The notes beneath the pieces are model-generated. The model was not told the DNA's origin. It ran no database searches and worked only from the letters and a program-made list of their open reading frames with translations. The translations under genes were made by a program, and so were the position numbers. Below are positions 1-9,343 of a stretch of DNA of 64,000 bases, one piece after another. Source of the DNA: Verrucomicrobiia bacterium (GTDB lineage Bacteria > Verrucomicrobiota > Verrucomicrobiia > Limisphaerales > CAIMTB01); the NCBI GenBank assembly GCA_019634625.1, contig JAHCBA010000014.1:62001-126000 (forward strand). The letters are read 5' to 3'. Each line of letters begins with the position of its first letter. The first letter of the stretch is position 1.

Positions 1-299
1 GCCGCCTTCACAGCCTCCGTGCAGGGCGGCGTCCGGCCCTGGGTCGAGCAGGGTTCCAATGTCACGTACAGCGTCGCCCCCGCGGGATCCTGACCGCGCC
101 GCCGCGCGTCGGACAACGCCTCCACCTCGGCGTGCGGTCCGCCCACGTGCCGATGCCAGCCCTCCCCCAGGCATTGCCCGTCCCGCACCAGCACAGCCCC
201 GACCATCGGGTTGGGCGATGTCCAGCCGAGTCCCTTCCGGGCCAGCGCCAGCGCCCGGCGCATCCACCGCCTGTCCTCCCTCGCCTCTCCCTCCGGCAC
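1..299 (-). CDS. ribD: RibD, riboflavin biosynthesis deaminase domain (5' part, cut by window edge)
   Basis: This is the N-terminal part of the bifunctional diaminohydroxyphosphoribosylaminopyrimidine deaminase / 5-amino-6-(5-phosphoribosylamino)uracil reductase of riboflavin synthesis. I translated it directly on the minus strand. It begins with RRALALARKGLGWTSPNPMV, the usual RibD opening, then carries the zinc and catalytic deaminase signatures: GGPHAEVEAL (HAE at about residues 56-58) and LEPCSTQGRTPPC (two Cys ligands at about 84 and 93). The start is either GTG at 299 or ATG at 263; the ATG lies directly before RRALALARKG, so both are plausible. The reductase domain lies outside the window. 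It follows the DUF1553 gene on the same strand by about 14 bp. Confidence 0.9.
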   Translation of the reverse strand, partial: MPEGEAREDRRWMRRALALARKGLGWTSPNPMVGAVLVRDGQCLGEGWHRHVGGPHAEVEALSDARRRGQDPAGATLYVTLEPCSTQGRTPPCTEAVKA

Positions 300-312
300 T
301 TCGCCCCCCGGT

Positions 313-3300
313 TCAATACCGCGTGATGACCTCGTGCAGGTTCAGGACGACGCGCGCCGCGTTCGACCACACCGCCAGTTCCACCGCCGGGAGGTCGTAG
401 GCCACCGGGGCGTTCCCCACCCGGATCAACGCCGCCGCCTGGTCCGGCCGGTCCTGATACAGCACCCGCTGCCGTTCCACGAACCGCAGCAGCGACTCCC
501 GCTCCGCCGGCCTCGGGTCACGCAACAGCGCCAGCCGGAACAACCTCTCCACCCGCGCCCCATCCCCGCGGGCATCCCGCATCAACCCCTCCGCCAGCAC
601 CCGGCCCGCCTCCACAAAGGTCGGATCGTTCAACAGCGTCAGCGCCTGCTGCGGCGTGTTCGAGGGCAGCCGCGAGGCCACACATTCCTCCCGCGACTGC
701 GCATCGAAGTTGGCCAGCATCGGATGCAGGAACGTCCGCTGCCAGTGCATGTACAAGCCACGCCGGTACTGCCGCTCGTCGAGGTCCGCCCGGTAATCGC
801 GATCGGGAAACTGAAGGTTCACGTAATACGCGGGGGGCTGGTACGGAAACACACTTGGCCCCCCCACCTCCCGCTCCAACAGCCCGGCAATGGCCAGCGC
901 GTTGTCCCGCACCAGCTCCGCCTCCAGCCTCCGTGGCGACTGGTGCGACAACCACCGGTTGTCCGGGTCCCGTTCCCGTGCAGCCTCGGACGGCTCGGAG
1001 GCCTGGCGGTACGTCGCCGAGGTCACCAGCAGCCGCACCATGTGCCGCATGTCCCACGCCGCCGGAGCCGGTCCTTCCGCCACCGGACTGGCCACCATGG
1101 TCGGTTCCATGAACTCCGCCGCCAGCCAGTCCAGCAGTTCCGGATGACTCGGCCATTCCCCCTGCAATCCCAGGTCTTCGATCCGCGCCGAAATCCCCGC
1201 CCCAAAGAACTGCGCCCAAAGCCGGTTCACGAAGTTCCGCGCCGTAAGCGGGTTCTCCCGCGAGGTCAGCCACGACGCCAGATCCAGCCGGCTCAACCGG
1301 CCCGCCGGCTCCTCCCCGTTCCCCGTTCCCCCCATCCCCGGCGCCAACACCTTTGGCGGCGCCGGACCCACCACCTCCCCGCTTTCGTCCATCCAGTTCC
1401 CCCGGGGCAACTCCCGCGTCACCAGGGCGTTCGTGGACACCGTGACCTGTGTCCAGGCCCTGCCCTCCCGGCACTCGCGGATCTCCATGTCCAGCCCGCG
1501 CAGTCCGGCCAGCACCTCCCCGTCCCATGCCGTGCTCCGATGAAAGGCAGCCGGCACGCCACGGTCGGCTCCTTCTCCAAAGAACGGGGCCGCAACGTCC
1601 TCCACCCGGCTCACCCAATGCCCCGGTTCCAGCGCCAGCGGCGACACCGAGATCCGCACCCGGCGCGCCACGTTCCCCGGAATCGTCACCGACAACACAT
1701 CCCCCCGGGCTGCGCGCCACGGACGTTCCACCAGCGCGATCGCCGACACGCCGCGCCCCTCCGCCACCGCGCCCGCCGGCAACCGCCAGCCCCGGTGCAC
1801 CCCCAGAATGTCATGCCCGTTGGCGTATCGCGGCTCTTTCTCCACCGCATCCGCAAACACAAACCGCAACGCCTCCTCCGTCGCCTCCCCCGCCCGCCGC
1901 CAGCGTGCCGCCCATTGCACCGTCGCCGTGCGCCGTCCCCCCCGCAGCAATCCCTCGCCCTCCACCTGCGGCAGCAACTCCAACCGCAATGCCGCCACCC
2001 ACCCCGCCGGCAATTCGAACTCGAACCGGTCCTGCGTGACCCGCGATCCGCGAAAGGACACCGACCCGTCGTCCCGCCATTCCAACTCCTCCGCGGCCAC
2101 CCGGTTGGTGCCCGCCATCGACGTCACCTCCCGCGGCCCCAGCACCCGCCACCCATCCGGATGCACCGACAGGAAATCGCGCACCCCCATGCGCCACTCC
2201 CGAAGAAGCGTCCGTGTTTCCTCCGACCCCATCGCCCGTTCTCCCGCGGCACGCTCCAGGTCCGACGCCCGCGCCTGCAACCGGTCGATCCGCCGCAACA
2301 AGGCCGGACTTTCCACCTCGATCTCCGGCGGGAACGGGTGGTCGTTGCTCCACCCGCCCAGATCCGGGTTCGGCGTGTACACGTAGTCCTGGTACACCCC
2401 CCACTGCTGGACGTCCGCGAAGAAGGCCGAGAAGGCATAGAAGTCCCGCAGCGTGAACGGATCGTACTTGTGATCGTGGCATTCCGCGCAGGCCAGCGTC
2501 GCCCCCAGCCAGGCCGTCGAGACCGTGCGCACCCGGTCCGCCTGGTACTTCGCCAGGTACTCCTTCGGCTGCGCCCCCCCCTCGCGCGTCATCATGTTGA
2601 GCCGGTTGAACCCCGTGGCCACCTGCTGCGCCACCGTCGGCTCGGGCAGGAGATCCCCCGCCAACTGGTCCCTCGTGAACTGGTCGAACGGCAGATTCCT
2701 ATTGAACGCCTCAATCACCCAGTCCCGGTAGGGAAAGATCCGCTGGTTCTGGTCCCCATGGTACCCGACCGTGTCCGCAAACCGTACCGCATCCAGCCAC
2801 GGAATCGCCTGCCGCTCCCCGTAATGCGGCGAGGCCAGCAACCGCTCCACCTGCCGCTCGTAGGCGTGCGGGTCCGTGTCCCGCTCGAACGCCGCCGCCT
2901 CCTCCGGCGTCGGGGGCAGCCCCACCAGGTCCAGACTCAACCGCCTCAGCAGCGTCCGCCGGTCCGCCTCCCGGGCCGGCTCCAACCCCTCCTGCACCAG
3001 ACGCTCCCGCACCAACGCATCCACCGGGTGCCCCGTCGCCCACCCCGCCGGAAGCGCGTCCGGAACCGGCGGCCGTTCCACCGTCATGAACGACCAGTGC
3101 GGCTCATACTCCCCGCCCTCCGCCACCCAACGCCGCAACAACCCGATCTGCTCCGCCGTCAGCGGCTTGTGCACCGACGCCGGCGGCATCAATTCCTCCG
3201 GATCCTCCGCGGTCAGACGCCGCACCATCTCGCTCCCGTCCGGATCGCCCGGCACCAGCACCCCGCTCGACACCGCCGCCTCCCGCTCGTCCACACGCAA

Positions 3301-3480
3301 CCGCGCCTTCCGCTGGGCCGCATCCGGCCCATGACACTGGAAGCAGTGATCCGACAGAATCGGGCGGATGTCTCGGTTGTAGCGCAGCGGCTCCGCGCCC
3401 TCCGCCCATCCCCCCGCCACCAGGAACGCCAGCGCCAGGGCCCCCGGCACCCACCGCGGCTTCATGGACCTTCGCATCAT
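313..3480 (-). CDS. PSCyt1 / DUF1549 / DUF1553 secreted protein
   Basis: A large exported protein of the planctomycete-type cytochrome c family. A signal peptide (about residues 1-29) precedes a PSCyt1 c-type heme motif CFQCH at 46-50. The DUF1549 (PSCyt2) region runs from about 145 to 350 and holds a second CxxCH, CAECH at 331-335. The C-terminal third is DUF1553 (PSD1), with the typical motifs NRLWAQFFG, TYRQASE and NTPQQALTLLNDPTF. The middle (about 430-660) is not a LamG domain as in the other two family members of this window; it looks like a beta-rich insert of unknown type. Alternative ATG starts lie at 3477 and 3465. The biochemical role of the family is not established; genes of this kind usually pair with DUF1501, but no partner is visible here (ribD follows). 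Confidence 0.93.
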   Translation of the reverse strand: MMRRSMKPRWVPGALALAFLVAGGWAEGAEPLRYNRDIRPILSDHCFQCHGPDAAQRKARLRVDEREAAVSSGVLVPGDPDGSEMVRRLTAEDPEELMPPASVHKPLTAEQIGLLRRWVAEGGEYEPHWSFMTVERPPVPDALPAGWATGHPVDALVRERLVQEGLEPAREADRRTLLRRLSLDLVGLPPTPEEAAAFERDTDPHAYERQVERLLASPHYGERQAIPWLDAVRFADTVGYHGDQNQRIFPYRDWVIEAFNRNLPFDQFTRDQLAGDLLPEPTVAQQVATGFNRLNMMTREGGAQPKEYLAKYQADRVRTVSTAWLGATLACAECHDHKYDPFTLRDFYAFSAFFADVQQWGVYQDYVYTPNPDLGGWSNDHPFPPEIEVESPALLRRIDRLQARASDLERAAGERAMGSEETRTLLREWRMGVRDFLSVHPDGWRVLGPREVTSMAGTNRVAAEELEWRDDGSVSFRGSRVTQDRFEFELPAGWVAALRLELLPQVEGEGLLRGGRRTATVQWAARWRRAGEATEEALRFVFADAVEKEPRYANGHDILGVHRGWRLPAGAVAEGRGVSAIALVERPWRAARGDVLSVTIPGNVARRVRISVSPLALEPGHWVSRVEDVAAPFFGEGADRGVPAAFHRSTAWDGEVLAGLRGLDMEIRECREGRAWTQVTVSTNALVTRELPRGNWMDESGEVVGPAPPKVLAPGMGGTGNGEEPAGRLSRLDLASWLTSRENPLTARNFVNRLWAQFFGAGISARIEDLGLQGEWPSHPELLDWLAAEFMEPTMVASPVAEGPAPAAWDMRHMVRLLVTSATYRQASEPSEAARERDPDNRWLSHQSPRRLEAELVRDNALAIAGLLEREVGGPSVFPYQPPAYYVNLQFPDRDYRADLDERQYRRGLYMHWQRTFLHPMLANFDAQSREECVASRLPSNTPQQALTLLNDPTFVEAGRVLAEGLMRDARGDGARVERLFRLALLRDPRPAERESLLRFVERQRVLYQDRPDQAAALIRVGNAPVAYDLPAVELAVWSNAARVVLNLHEVITRY

Positions 3481-3537
3481 GCCCCATTCTGAACACGTTT
3501 CCCCCTTCCCTGTCCACGCTCCTGCCCAGCCTTCCCA

Positions 3538-3581
3538 CGGAGGGACGATCTCCGCGAGTCCTCATCCCATCGCTCCACCCC
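3538..3581 (+). repeat. Solitary inner module of the 159-bp MITE-like repeat
   Basis: The stretch carries GGAGGGACGATCTCCGCGAG followed by a TCCTCATCCCATCGCTCCA-type tail. It matches the inner part of the 159-bp elements (for example 53330-53375) but lacks both terminal inverted repeats. It lies between two divergent genes. The same module recurs at 45588, 58541 and 58738. Confidence 0.6.
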
Positions 3582-3724
3582 CTTGCCGGCGTAAGTCCTC
3601 AAGCCTGAACCGACAAGGGCCGATAGTCCCTCCATTCAAGAATCGTCGGAGCGCGATCCCAACCCCAACCCAGAGGTCCCCGCCGGGAACCCCCGGGGAC
3701 CGTCTTCCACTCCCCCCATTCCTC

Positions 3725-5116
3725 ATGCCTCGACCCCACCTGACCCTGTCCCTCGTGCCGATCCTCTCAGCCTTGCTGATTCCCGCGAAGGCCCCGGCGG
3801 ACCGACTCTGGAACGCCAGCACCATGGATGTGCCCCGACGCTCGTTCAACGTGGTCGCCTACGGGGATGGCGTGTTCGCCGCCGGGAACGGGTTCGGGGA
3901 CATTGTGACCTCCACCAACGGCGGGGCCAACTTCGCCTCCCGGTTGTTTGTCCAGGGACGCGATGTCACCGACATTCAATACGGCGACACCGGCGGCGGG
4001 CAGATGGGCTTCCTCGCCACCATGCGGTCCGGGTTCAACAACTACTTCGTCTATCGTTCCCTCGACCGCGGTCAGACCTGGACCGAAGAATCCGCCGCCT
4101 ACTTCGCCGGCGCCTCCGGGGCGGCCACCAAGATTTCGGTGGCTCAGGACGGCACCCTGACCGTGGTTCGTGGAGCAGCCGGCAGGACCATCGCCCATGA
4201 CGGAACCCACTACTACTCGATCCAGCGCGGCGAAGGTTCCAGCACGGTGCTCCGCTCCGGCAACGGCCGCCATTTCACCCTTCTGGCGGAACGTCCCTTC
4301 GAAGCCGATGCCCTGGTCCGCACTTCGGCTGGACGCTACCTGGTGGTGGGCATCCAACGCCCGCTGGACAGTCCCCGCATTCCCGTCGCCTTCCCCTTGG
4401 TGGACGATCCCGCCACCTACGCCGATCCCTTCATCGTCATGGCCGGCACCACCGGCTACCTCTCCTCCGTCATCGAGGCCGCCGGACGGTTCTTTGCCGT
4501 GGGCGGCTCGGACAACTTCACCCATCACAACCTATTCTCCTCCGCCGACGGCCTGACCTGGGAACGGGAACTCCTCCACCCCGACATTGCCGCCCTGCCC
4601 TTCCCAGCCCTGGACCTCGGCAGCATCGTGGCCGGCGGTCAGGCGATCGTGGCCGTGGGCGCCTACGGCATCGTCCATGCCGAACTCTCCTACGAAAACG
4701 CCGATCCCGACGCCGACCCGCAACCCGGATTCGCCACCTGGATCGCCTCCTTCCCCATTCCCGCCGGCCAGCGGGGTCCCGACCACGACCCGGACGGCGA
4801 CGGCCTTCCGAACCGCGTCGAATATGCTCTGGGTGGCAACCCCGCCCTGGCACTCACAACGGATCGCCCCGTTCCCCTCCTGCCCATGATCGACGGTCAG
4901 CACTACCCGGCCCTGCAATTCACCCGCCTCCGCGCCGCGCTGGGGGTCAACGTGGTGGTCACCGCCTCCACCTCAATCCCGCTGGACGCTCCGGTCGGGA
5001 CCGTCGAGGAGGTGGTGGCACTCGATCACGGGTTGGATCAGGTGACCTTGCGCGCCAGCCGGCCCCTGTCGGAAACGGGCGCCCTCTACTTCCACCTCAA
5101 GGTGACGGTGCCGTAA
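3725..5116 (+). CDS. Secreted sialidase-like/BNR-type repeat protein
   Basis: A 463-residue exported protein. The start chosen at ATG 3725 opens a signal peptide (MPRPHLTLSLVPILSALLIP, cleavage after about residue 25); the frame remains open upstream but without a signal. The body has recurrent units such as VVAYGDGVFAAGNGFGDI, YRSLDRGQTWTEES and FSSADGLTWERE, which resemble BNR/sialidase-type beta-propeller blades (S-x-D-x-G-x-x-W). The C-terminal part holds DPDADPQPG and GPDHDPDGDGLPNRVEYALG, a calcium-binding, thrombospondin-3-like Asp-rich motif common in verrucomicrobial secreted proteins. No catalytic residues could be assigned, so an enzymatic role is not claimed. It is divergent from the PSCyt1 gene and convergent with the glycosidase-like gene. 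Confidence 0.8.
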   Translation: MPRPHLTLSLVPILSALLIPAKAPADRLWNASTMDVPRRSFNVVAYGDGVFAAGNGFGDIVTSTNGGANFASRLFVQGRDVTDIQYGDTGGGQMGFLATMRSGFNNYFVYRSLDRGQTWTEESAAYFAGASGAATKISVAQDGTLTVVRGAAGRTIAHDGTHYYSIQRGEGSSTVLRSGNGRHFTLLAERPFEADALVRTSAGRYLVVGIQRPLDSPRIPVAFPLVDDPATYADPFIVMAGTTGYLSSVIEAAGRFFAVGGSDNFTHHNLFSSADGLTWERELLHPDIAALPFPALDLGSIVAGGQAIVAVGAYGIVHAELSYENADPDADPQPGFATWIASFPIPAGQRGPDHDPDGDGLPNRVEYALGGNPALALTTDRPVPLLPMIDGQHYPALQFTRLRAALGVNVVVTASTSIPLDAPVGTVEEVVALDHGLDQVTLRASRPLSETGALYFHLKVTVP

Positions 5117-5178
5117 CCCCTTCGCTCACCCGACGCCTGATCGCCCCCCCCGATCCCAGGAACGCCTCCTTCGCATCC

Positions 5179-7464
5179 TCAATCCCCTTCCCGCCGGATC
5201 AGGTAGTACGGCGTCCGATCACGCGATCCGTCGATCCGGAACGCGCCGTCGGTCACCGGCAGCGTCCTGCCCGTCCTCCGACCTCCGTGGTCCAGCAACT
5301 CGACCACGAACACGCCCGGCCGCCGCACTTGCAGGTCGGCCACCACGGCTTCCAGCATCACCGGCGGGCCACCGCGCTCCACGAGGACCGAATCGTCGTC
5401 CACCCGCATCCCGGTGTTGCGTGCCCTGGCCATCGCCACCAGCAGCCAGTGCCGTCCCGAAGCCAGATCCGCATCCCGGTCCCGCGCCGTGACATACACC
5501 GCTCCGAACCGGCTCCGAAGGATGATCGCCACCTCCCCAAGTGGCGCGGGACGATCCATCGCAAACCCAACCACCGCCTGGGTGGCGGACGTGTCGATCG
5601 TGAAGTGCCCGTCGTGCCGCGTGGCCCCCTCCCTCCAGCGTAGTTGGCCCGTGGACGCAACATGCACGTCGCCTTCCAGGTACGGACCGAGATCGAACGT
5701 CGGCGTGTCACGTTGGGTCTCGACGAACTCCACCTCGCACCGGGCCACGGCAAGCGCCCGCGAGGGAACCCGGTCGCTGTCGAACGTGCGCACGTCATAG
5801 TCCGGACTCCCCACCGTGTCCTCGAACCCGAGCCGCCCGGCCAGCAGGCCGGGGAGGTGCACGTGTCGGACGGCCCGGACCTGCGACCGCGCGACGTCCC
5901 CGCGCAGCACCTGTCGGGCCACTGCCGGAAAGATTCCCAGCACCTGCGGAGCCGTGGCGTCCCACCGGTCCCGGCCGATCCGCCCGCTGAACCTCCCGTC
6001 GTCCTGGTTCTGGAACAGGTAGCTCACGTCCCAGCCCTGAAGTCCCATGCCGTAGGCGCCCACAATGGCCGGCCCCTCCACGCCCCATTCGTTGGGAAAC
6101 ACGTGGATCCACTCCGACAACATGAACGGCCGGCCCGCCACCTGTTCCATGCCGGTGCTGAGCACGCCCGAGCCGGGAACGCGGACCATCGAGGCGTTGT
6201 CGATTCGGGGCGGTTCGCCACCCCCGAAATAGTTATGGCGGTCCACGGGGCCCACGACCTGGTCGGTGTGCAGATTGGCGTAATGGCTGAACATCCGCCC
6301 GGCGTGCCAGTTGGAGGCAATGATCTCGCCCGCGTAGCCCGTCCCCCGAATGCCCGCCACGATCCGCTCGTAGGCCTCCCCCTGGAGCGTGTGGAGAAAC
6401 TCCAGGGTATCCAGCAGCCGCTGCCGCCGGAACTGCTGGGAACCGGACAACTGCTGCGGATCCCAGAACCACGGATTGCCCAGCGGCAGGACATTGCGTC
6501 GGTCAAGGTGTTCCGCCTCCCCATCCGGGGGAGCCACCTCATTCGAGAAACTGCCCAGCGCCCGGCGCCCCCAGGCCTCCACCAACCCGTCCTGCCCCCC
6601 GTACCTTCCGCGCAACCAGTCGCTGAACTGCCCGGCCACCCTCCGCCGCAACGTCGCACTCCGGCGCAGCGGTTCCATCGACGTGTAAAACAGAATGCTC
6701 GCCTCGTTCACGATCTCCACAAACGCCACCGCCGGGTCCTCGGCGTAGGTCAGTCCCGAGTACGGGTTCCGATGGCGGAGGATGGCCCGCAGTTGCTCGA
6801 TGGTCGCCTCCTGAAGTTCCCGAGAGTAGTACAGCGTGCTGTTCCCGCCCCCCACCCGCGCGTCCGGCCCCTCCAGCGCCCCGAACTCCTCCGCGTACGG
6901 CACCCGCGCCAGATCGCCCCGACCCACCCGGATCGTCCCGAAGGCCTGCGACAGCTTCAGGTAGATGCCCGCCTTCCGGAACTGTGCGTTCTGATAGTCG
7001 AACCGATCGAGCGCTTCGGGATCGAACCCCACGGCGCTGTCTTCCACCTGGATCCCTGCCCAACCCGGCCCGTCGGCCCACTTGTGCAGCCGCACCGAAT
7101 TGATCCCGAACCGCCGATACAACGCCGCGCGCCGGTCGGCCACCTCCCGGGACGGCGCAGCTCCTGACCGGTAGCAGAGGTTCAATCCCCAGAGCCGGAT
7201 CGGTTGACCGTCGTAATACAGGTCCCCACCGCGCGCCTCGATCCGCCCATGCCGCCCCGCCGGCGCCTCCAGCCAGTCGCCCATATCCAACTCGCACGCC
7301 CCCTCCCCGTCAGCCTCAGGCGTGAACGCATACCACCGCTCCATGTCCGCCTCTCCCCGCATCCGGTCCGGGACCCTCTCCGCAGACTCCTCGCCCCACG
7401 CCATTCCACTCCAGCCGCCCAACGCCAACACCACGAGGAATCCCCTCACACACCATGGTCTCAT
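5179..7464 (-). CDS. Secreted clan-A-like glycoside hydrolase
   Basis: An exported protein of about 761 residues. I chose ATG 7464, which gives the signal peptide MRPWCVRGFLVVLALGGWSG; ATG 7476 adds four residues, and the frame stays open to 7626. After a short beta domain it contains a TIM-barrel region: IRLWGLNLCYRSGAAPS, INSVRLHKWADGPGW, then VAFVEIVNEASILFY, where the Asn-Glu is a good candidate acid/base, and RPFMLSEWIHVFPNEWG, where the Glu of SEW is a candidate nucleophile. This order is typical of GH5/GH42-like clan A enzymes. The C-terminal 200 residues look like a beta-sandwich. The substrate cannot be told. Downstream it converges with the BNR-type gene. Confidence 0.8.
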   Translation of the reverse strand: MRPWCVRGFLVVLALGGWSGMAWGEESAERVPDRMRGEADMERWYAFTPEADGEGACELDMGDWLEAPAGRHGRIEARGGDLYYDGQPIRLWGLNLCYRSGAAPSREVADRRAALYRRFGINSVRLHKWADGPGWAGIQVEDSAVGFDPEALDRFDYQNAQFRKAGIYLKLSQAFGTIRVGRGDLARVPYAEEFGALEGPDARVGGGNSTLYYSRELQEATIEQLRAILRHRNPYSGLTYAEDPAVAFVEIVNEASILFYTSMEPLRRSATLRRRVAGQFSDWLRGRYGGQDGLVEAWGRRALGSFSNEVAPPDGEAEHLDRRNVLPLGNPWFWDPQQLSGSQQFRRQRLLDTLEFLHTLQGEAYERIVAGIRGTGYAGEIIASNWHAGRMFSHYANLHTDQVVGPVDRHNYFGGGEPPRIDNASMVRVPGSGVLSTGMEQVAGRPFMLSEWIHVFPNEWGVEGPAIVGAYGMGLQGWDVSYLFQNQDDGRFSGRIGRDRWDATAPQVLGIFPAVARQVLRGDVARSQVRAVRHVHLPGLLAGRLGFEDTVGSPDYDVRTFDSDRVPSRALAVARCEVEFVETQRDTPTFDLGPYLEGDVHVASTGQLRWREGATRHDGHFTIDTSATQAVVGFAMDRPAPLGEVAIILRSRFGAVYVTARDRDADLASGRHWLLVAMARARNTGMRVDDDSVLVERGGPPVMLEAVVADLQVRRPGVFVVELLDHGGRRTGRTLPVTDGAFRIDGSRDRTPYYLIRREGD

Positions 7465-8053
7465 CGCCCGGATCATGCCCAGCCAGGGCAGAATGGCCAA
7501 CCCACTGTCCCTCAGGATATCGAATAATAGGTCAGGCCTCTTTTGCTCCGCACCGCGCCCGAACACGCCTCCCCCACCCACAAACCCTATCAGGTAGCTG
7601 AGGATGACTTCGTCGTTCGAAGTCAACAGTACATGGCCTGTCTTGTTATTTTAGACCAAGATCAAAGGTATTGTGCCCGGCTTTATATTTGGATTGTTGA
7701 CCGAGCGACCTGGCGCCCTACCGGACCAATCTCGGATCGATTCCCCCTCTCCTCTCGATGATATCGCCTCGCCGCTCCTAACCCGCCCGTACGCCGCCAA
7801 CCTTGCCCGCCCTGTAGGCGGAACCGTCGATCGTCTGGATGGGCCCACTCCCGGAACGCGTCGCCCACCTGGTCTTCCCCCAGAATGCGAACACGGACGC
7901 CGAATCCCTTCCCGGCGGTCGCAACCCGCCCGCCACGCCTCACTTCACCCCCCTAACCCCTACCCTGCTGCGAAGCGCTCATTCCGGGTTGGATGTCGTT
8001 GTTGCGGGGTTCCGCCGAGTTCAGCAGGGCGTCGCGCAGTTGCTCCGCCAGCA
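7465..8053. other. Gene-poor spacer with an AT-rich repeat
   Basis: About 590 bp between the glycosidase-like start and the degenerate prepilin fragment. It includes the unusually AT-rich repeat at 7622-7701, described separately. Downstream of that I see only short frames without coding character. The minus-strand stretch 7956-8050 can be read as MMLAEQLRDALLNSAEP, in a different frame from the pilin-like fragment, and may be its frameshifted tail. Confidence 0.5.
7622..7701. repeat. AT-rich GTCAA...CCTGYCTT repeat (locus 1)
   Basis: The block opens with GTCAACA (7622-7628) and closes with its reverse complement TGTTGAC (7695-7701). Inside is GGCCTGTCTTGTTATTTTAG, which matches the units at 19003-19135 and 27765-27832. 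It is far richer in A+T than its surroundings. It may be a REP/BIME-like sequence related to the RAYT transposase at 26.7 kb; that link is an inference from similarity to the block upstream of that gene. Confidence 0.6.
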
Positions 8054-8275
8054 TCATGCCGACAACCCGTCCGCCCGCACCACAACCACCCAGTTCGGGT
8101 AACGGTCGCCGTGCCCATCCGCATGAACCCGAATTGCCACACCCACCCGCCCCAACCCGTCCTGGCATCGCACCCGGATCGACTTCGCCCGGGCGTTCGC
8201 CAGCGCCGGTAACGTGACAATGCCGAGCACGATCAACCCGACGACCGGCGCCATCATGTCGATCCGCGCGAACCC
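8054..8275 (-). pseudogene. Degenerate prepilin-like fragment
   Basis: The minus-strand frame reads GFARIDMMAPVVGLIVLGIV, then LPALANARAKSIRVRCQDGL and VHADGHGDRYPNWVV. This follows the plan of the prepilin-like proteins elsewhere in the window: cleavage site G^F with an acidic residue at +5 (Asp here), a hydrophobic helix ending in LPAL, then a K/R-rich and C-x-x-x-L-x-x-x-G region. It stops after about 74 residues, whereas intact relatives have 220-325. Similarity seems to continue in another minus frame downstream (VVGMMLAEQLRDALL), which suggests a frameshift. No convincing start precedes it; the frame opens at ATG 8365. It could instead be a short functional family member. Confidence 0.45.
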
Positions 8276-8455
8276 TTGATCCGACCGGTTCCCAGCCCCC
8301 TCCTTCCTGCACACGCCACCCGAGCCCAACCCCAGCCTCGGCCCCGCCGCGGACCGGCGCCGCACGATCCCGCCCCCGGCCGGAAAGGATGGACCCCGTG
8401 TCTCGAATGCGCGCCGACGCCATTGGCCGGGGTCCCCCTGTCAAGCGATCCACCC

Positions 8456-9244
8456 TCACACGACTTCCGGTGCCTGCCCGGATTCCACCCCGGCCCGCCA
8501 TTCCCGCACGGCGTCCCGCATCAGCGCCGCCGCCTCCAACCGTCGCCGCACAAACCTGGGAGTGAACCACGGGAAGGTCCCCACCAGGTCGTGGGTCACC
8601 AGGATCTGCCCGTCGCAATCCGGGCCCGAACCGATCCCGATCGTCGGGATCTTCAACCCCCCCGTGAGTTCTCCGGCCACCGCAGGCACCACCAACTCGA
8701 GAACCACGGCGAACGCCCCGGTTTCCTCCAGGGCCCGGGCGTCCTCCATCAACGCCCGGCGCTGGACCTCGTCCCGCCCCTTGATCCGGTACCCGCCCTC
8801 TTCCAGCACATGCTGCGGAAGCATCCCCAGATGCCCCATGAACGGAATGCCGTCCTCCACGATCGCCCGCACCGACGGCAGAATCATGCACCCACCCTCC
8901 GCCTTCACCGCCTCCGCGCCGGCAGCCATTAATCGTCGCGCGCTCACCACCGCCCGGTCCGGCTCGTCGTAACTGCCGTATGGCAGATCCCCAACCAGCA
9001 GTGCCCTCGGTCGCGCCCGCGCCGCCGCCCGCACGTGATGCTCCATCTCGTCCAGCGTCACGTGGGTCGTGTCCGGATACCCCAGCACCACCATCCCCAA
9101 CGAATCCCCCACCAGCAGCACCGGCACCCCCGCCTCATCCAGCATCCGGGTCATCGGATAGTCATAGGCCGTCAACGCCGCAATCCGCCGTCCCTCGGCC
9201 TTCCACCGCGGCAGCATCCCCGGAACGATCTTGGTCGCCTCCAC
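8456..9244 (-). CDS. panB: 3-methyl-2-oxobutanoate hydroxymethyltransferase PanB
   Basis: PanB transfers a hydroxymethyl group from 5,10-methylenetetrahydrofolate to 2-oxoisovalerate, giving ketopantoate, the first step of pantothenate synthesis in the cytoplasm. Visible family motifs are ALTAYDYPMTRMLDEAGV, VLLVGDSLGMVVLGYPDTTH (metal-binding Asp), GDLPYGSY, GHLGMLPQHV, VLELVVP (the Glu matches the proposed catalytic Glu) and IGIGSGPDCDGQILV. With a GTG start at 9244 (VEATKIVPGM) the protein has 262 residues, the usual length. The frame is open upstream to 9430 but that sequence has no family character. ATG 9217 is an alternative. It is divergent from the five-gene membrane module, with only about 100 bp between. 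Confidence 0.95.
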   Translation of the reverse strand: MEATKIVPGMLPRWKAEGRRIAALTAYDYPMTRMLDEAGVPVLLVGDSLGMVVLGYPDTTHVTLDEMEHHVRAAARARPRALLVGDLPYGSYDEPDRAVVSARRLMAAGAEAVKAEGGCMILPSVRAIVEDGIPFMGHLGMLPQHVLEEGGYRIKGRDEVQRRALMEDARALEETGAFAVVLELVVPAVAGELTGGLKIPTIGIGSGPDCDGQILVTHDLVGTFPWFTPRFVRRRLEAAALMRDAVREWRAGVESGQAPEVV

Positions 9245-9343
9245 CCCCGCAACGCTGCCGCCCCCTGCGAGACCGGAACAAGCATAATACCGACCTTCGT
9301 CGGATGGCGCCGTTCCCGGCCGCTCACCCACACTGCCTTCCTC

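Noticed and set aside
211-3492. A long Arg/Pro-rich open frame on the + strand over the first PSCyt1 gene
   Set aside because: It is the shadow of the minus-strand gene, whose product carries recognisable CxxCH, DUF1549 and DUF1553 motifs; the shadow has none.
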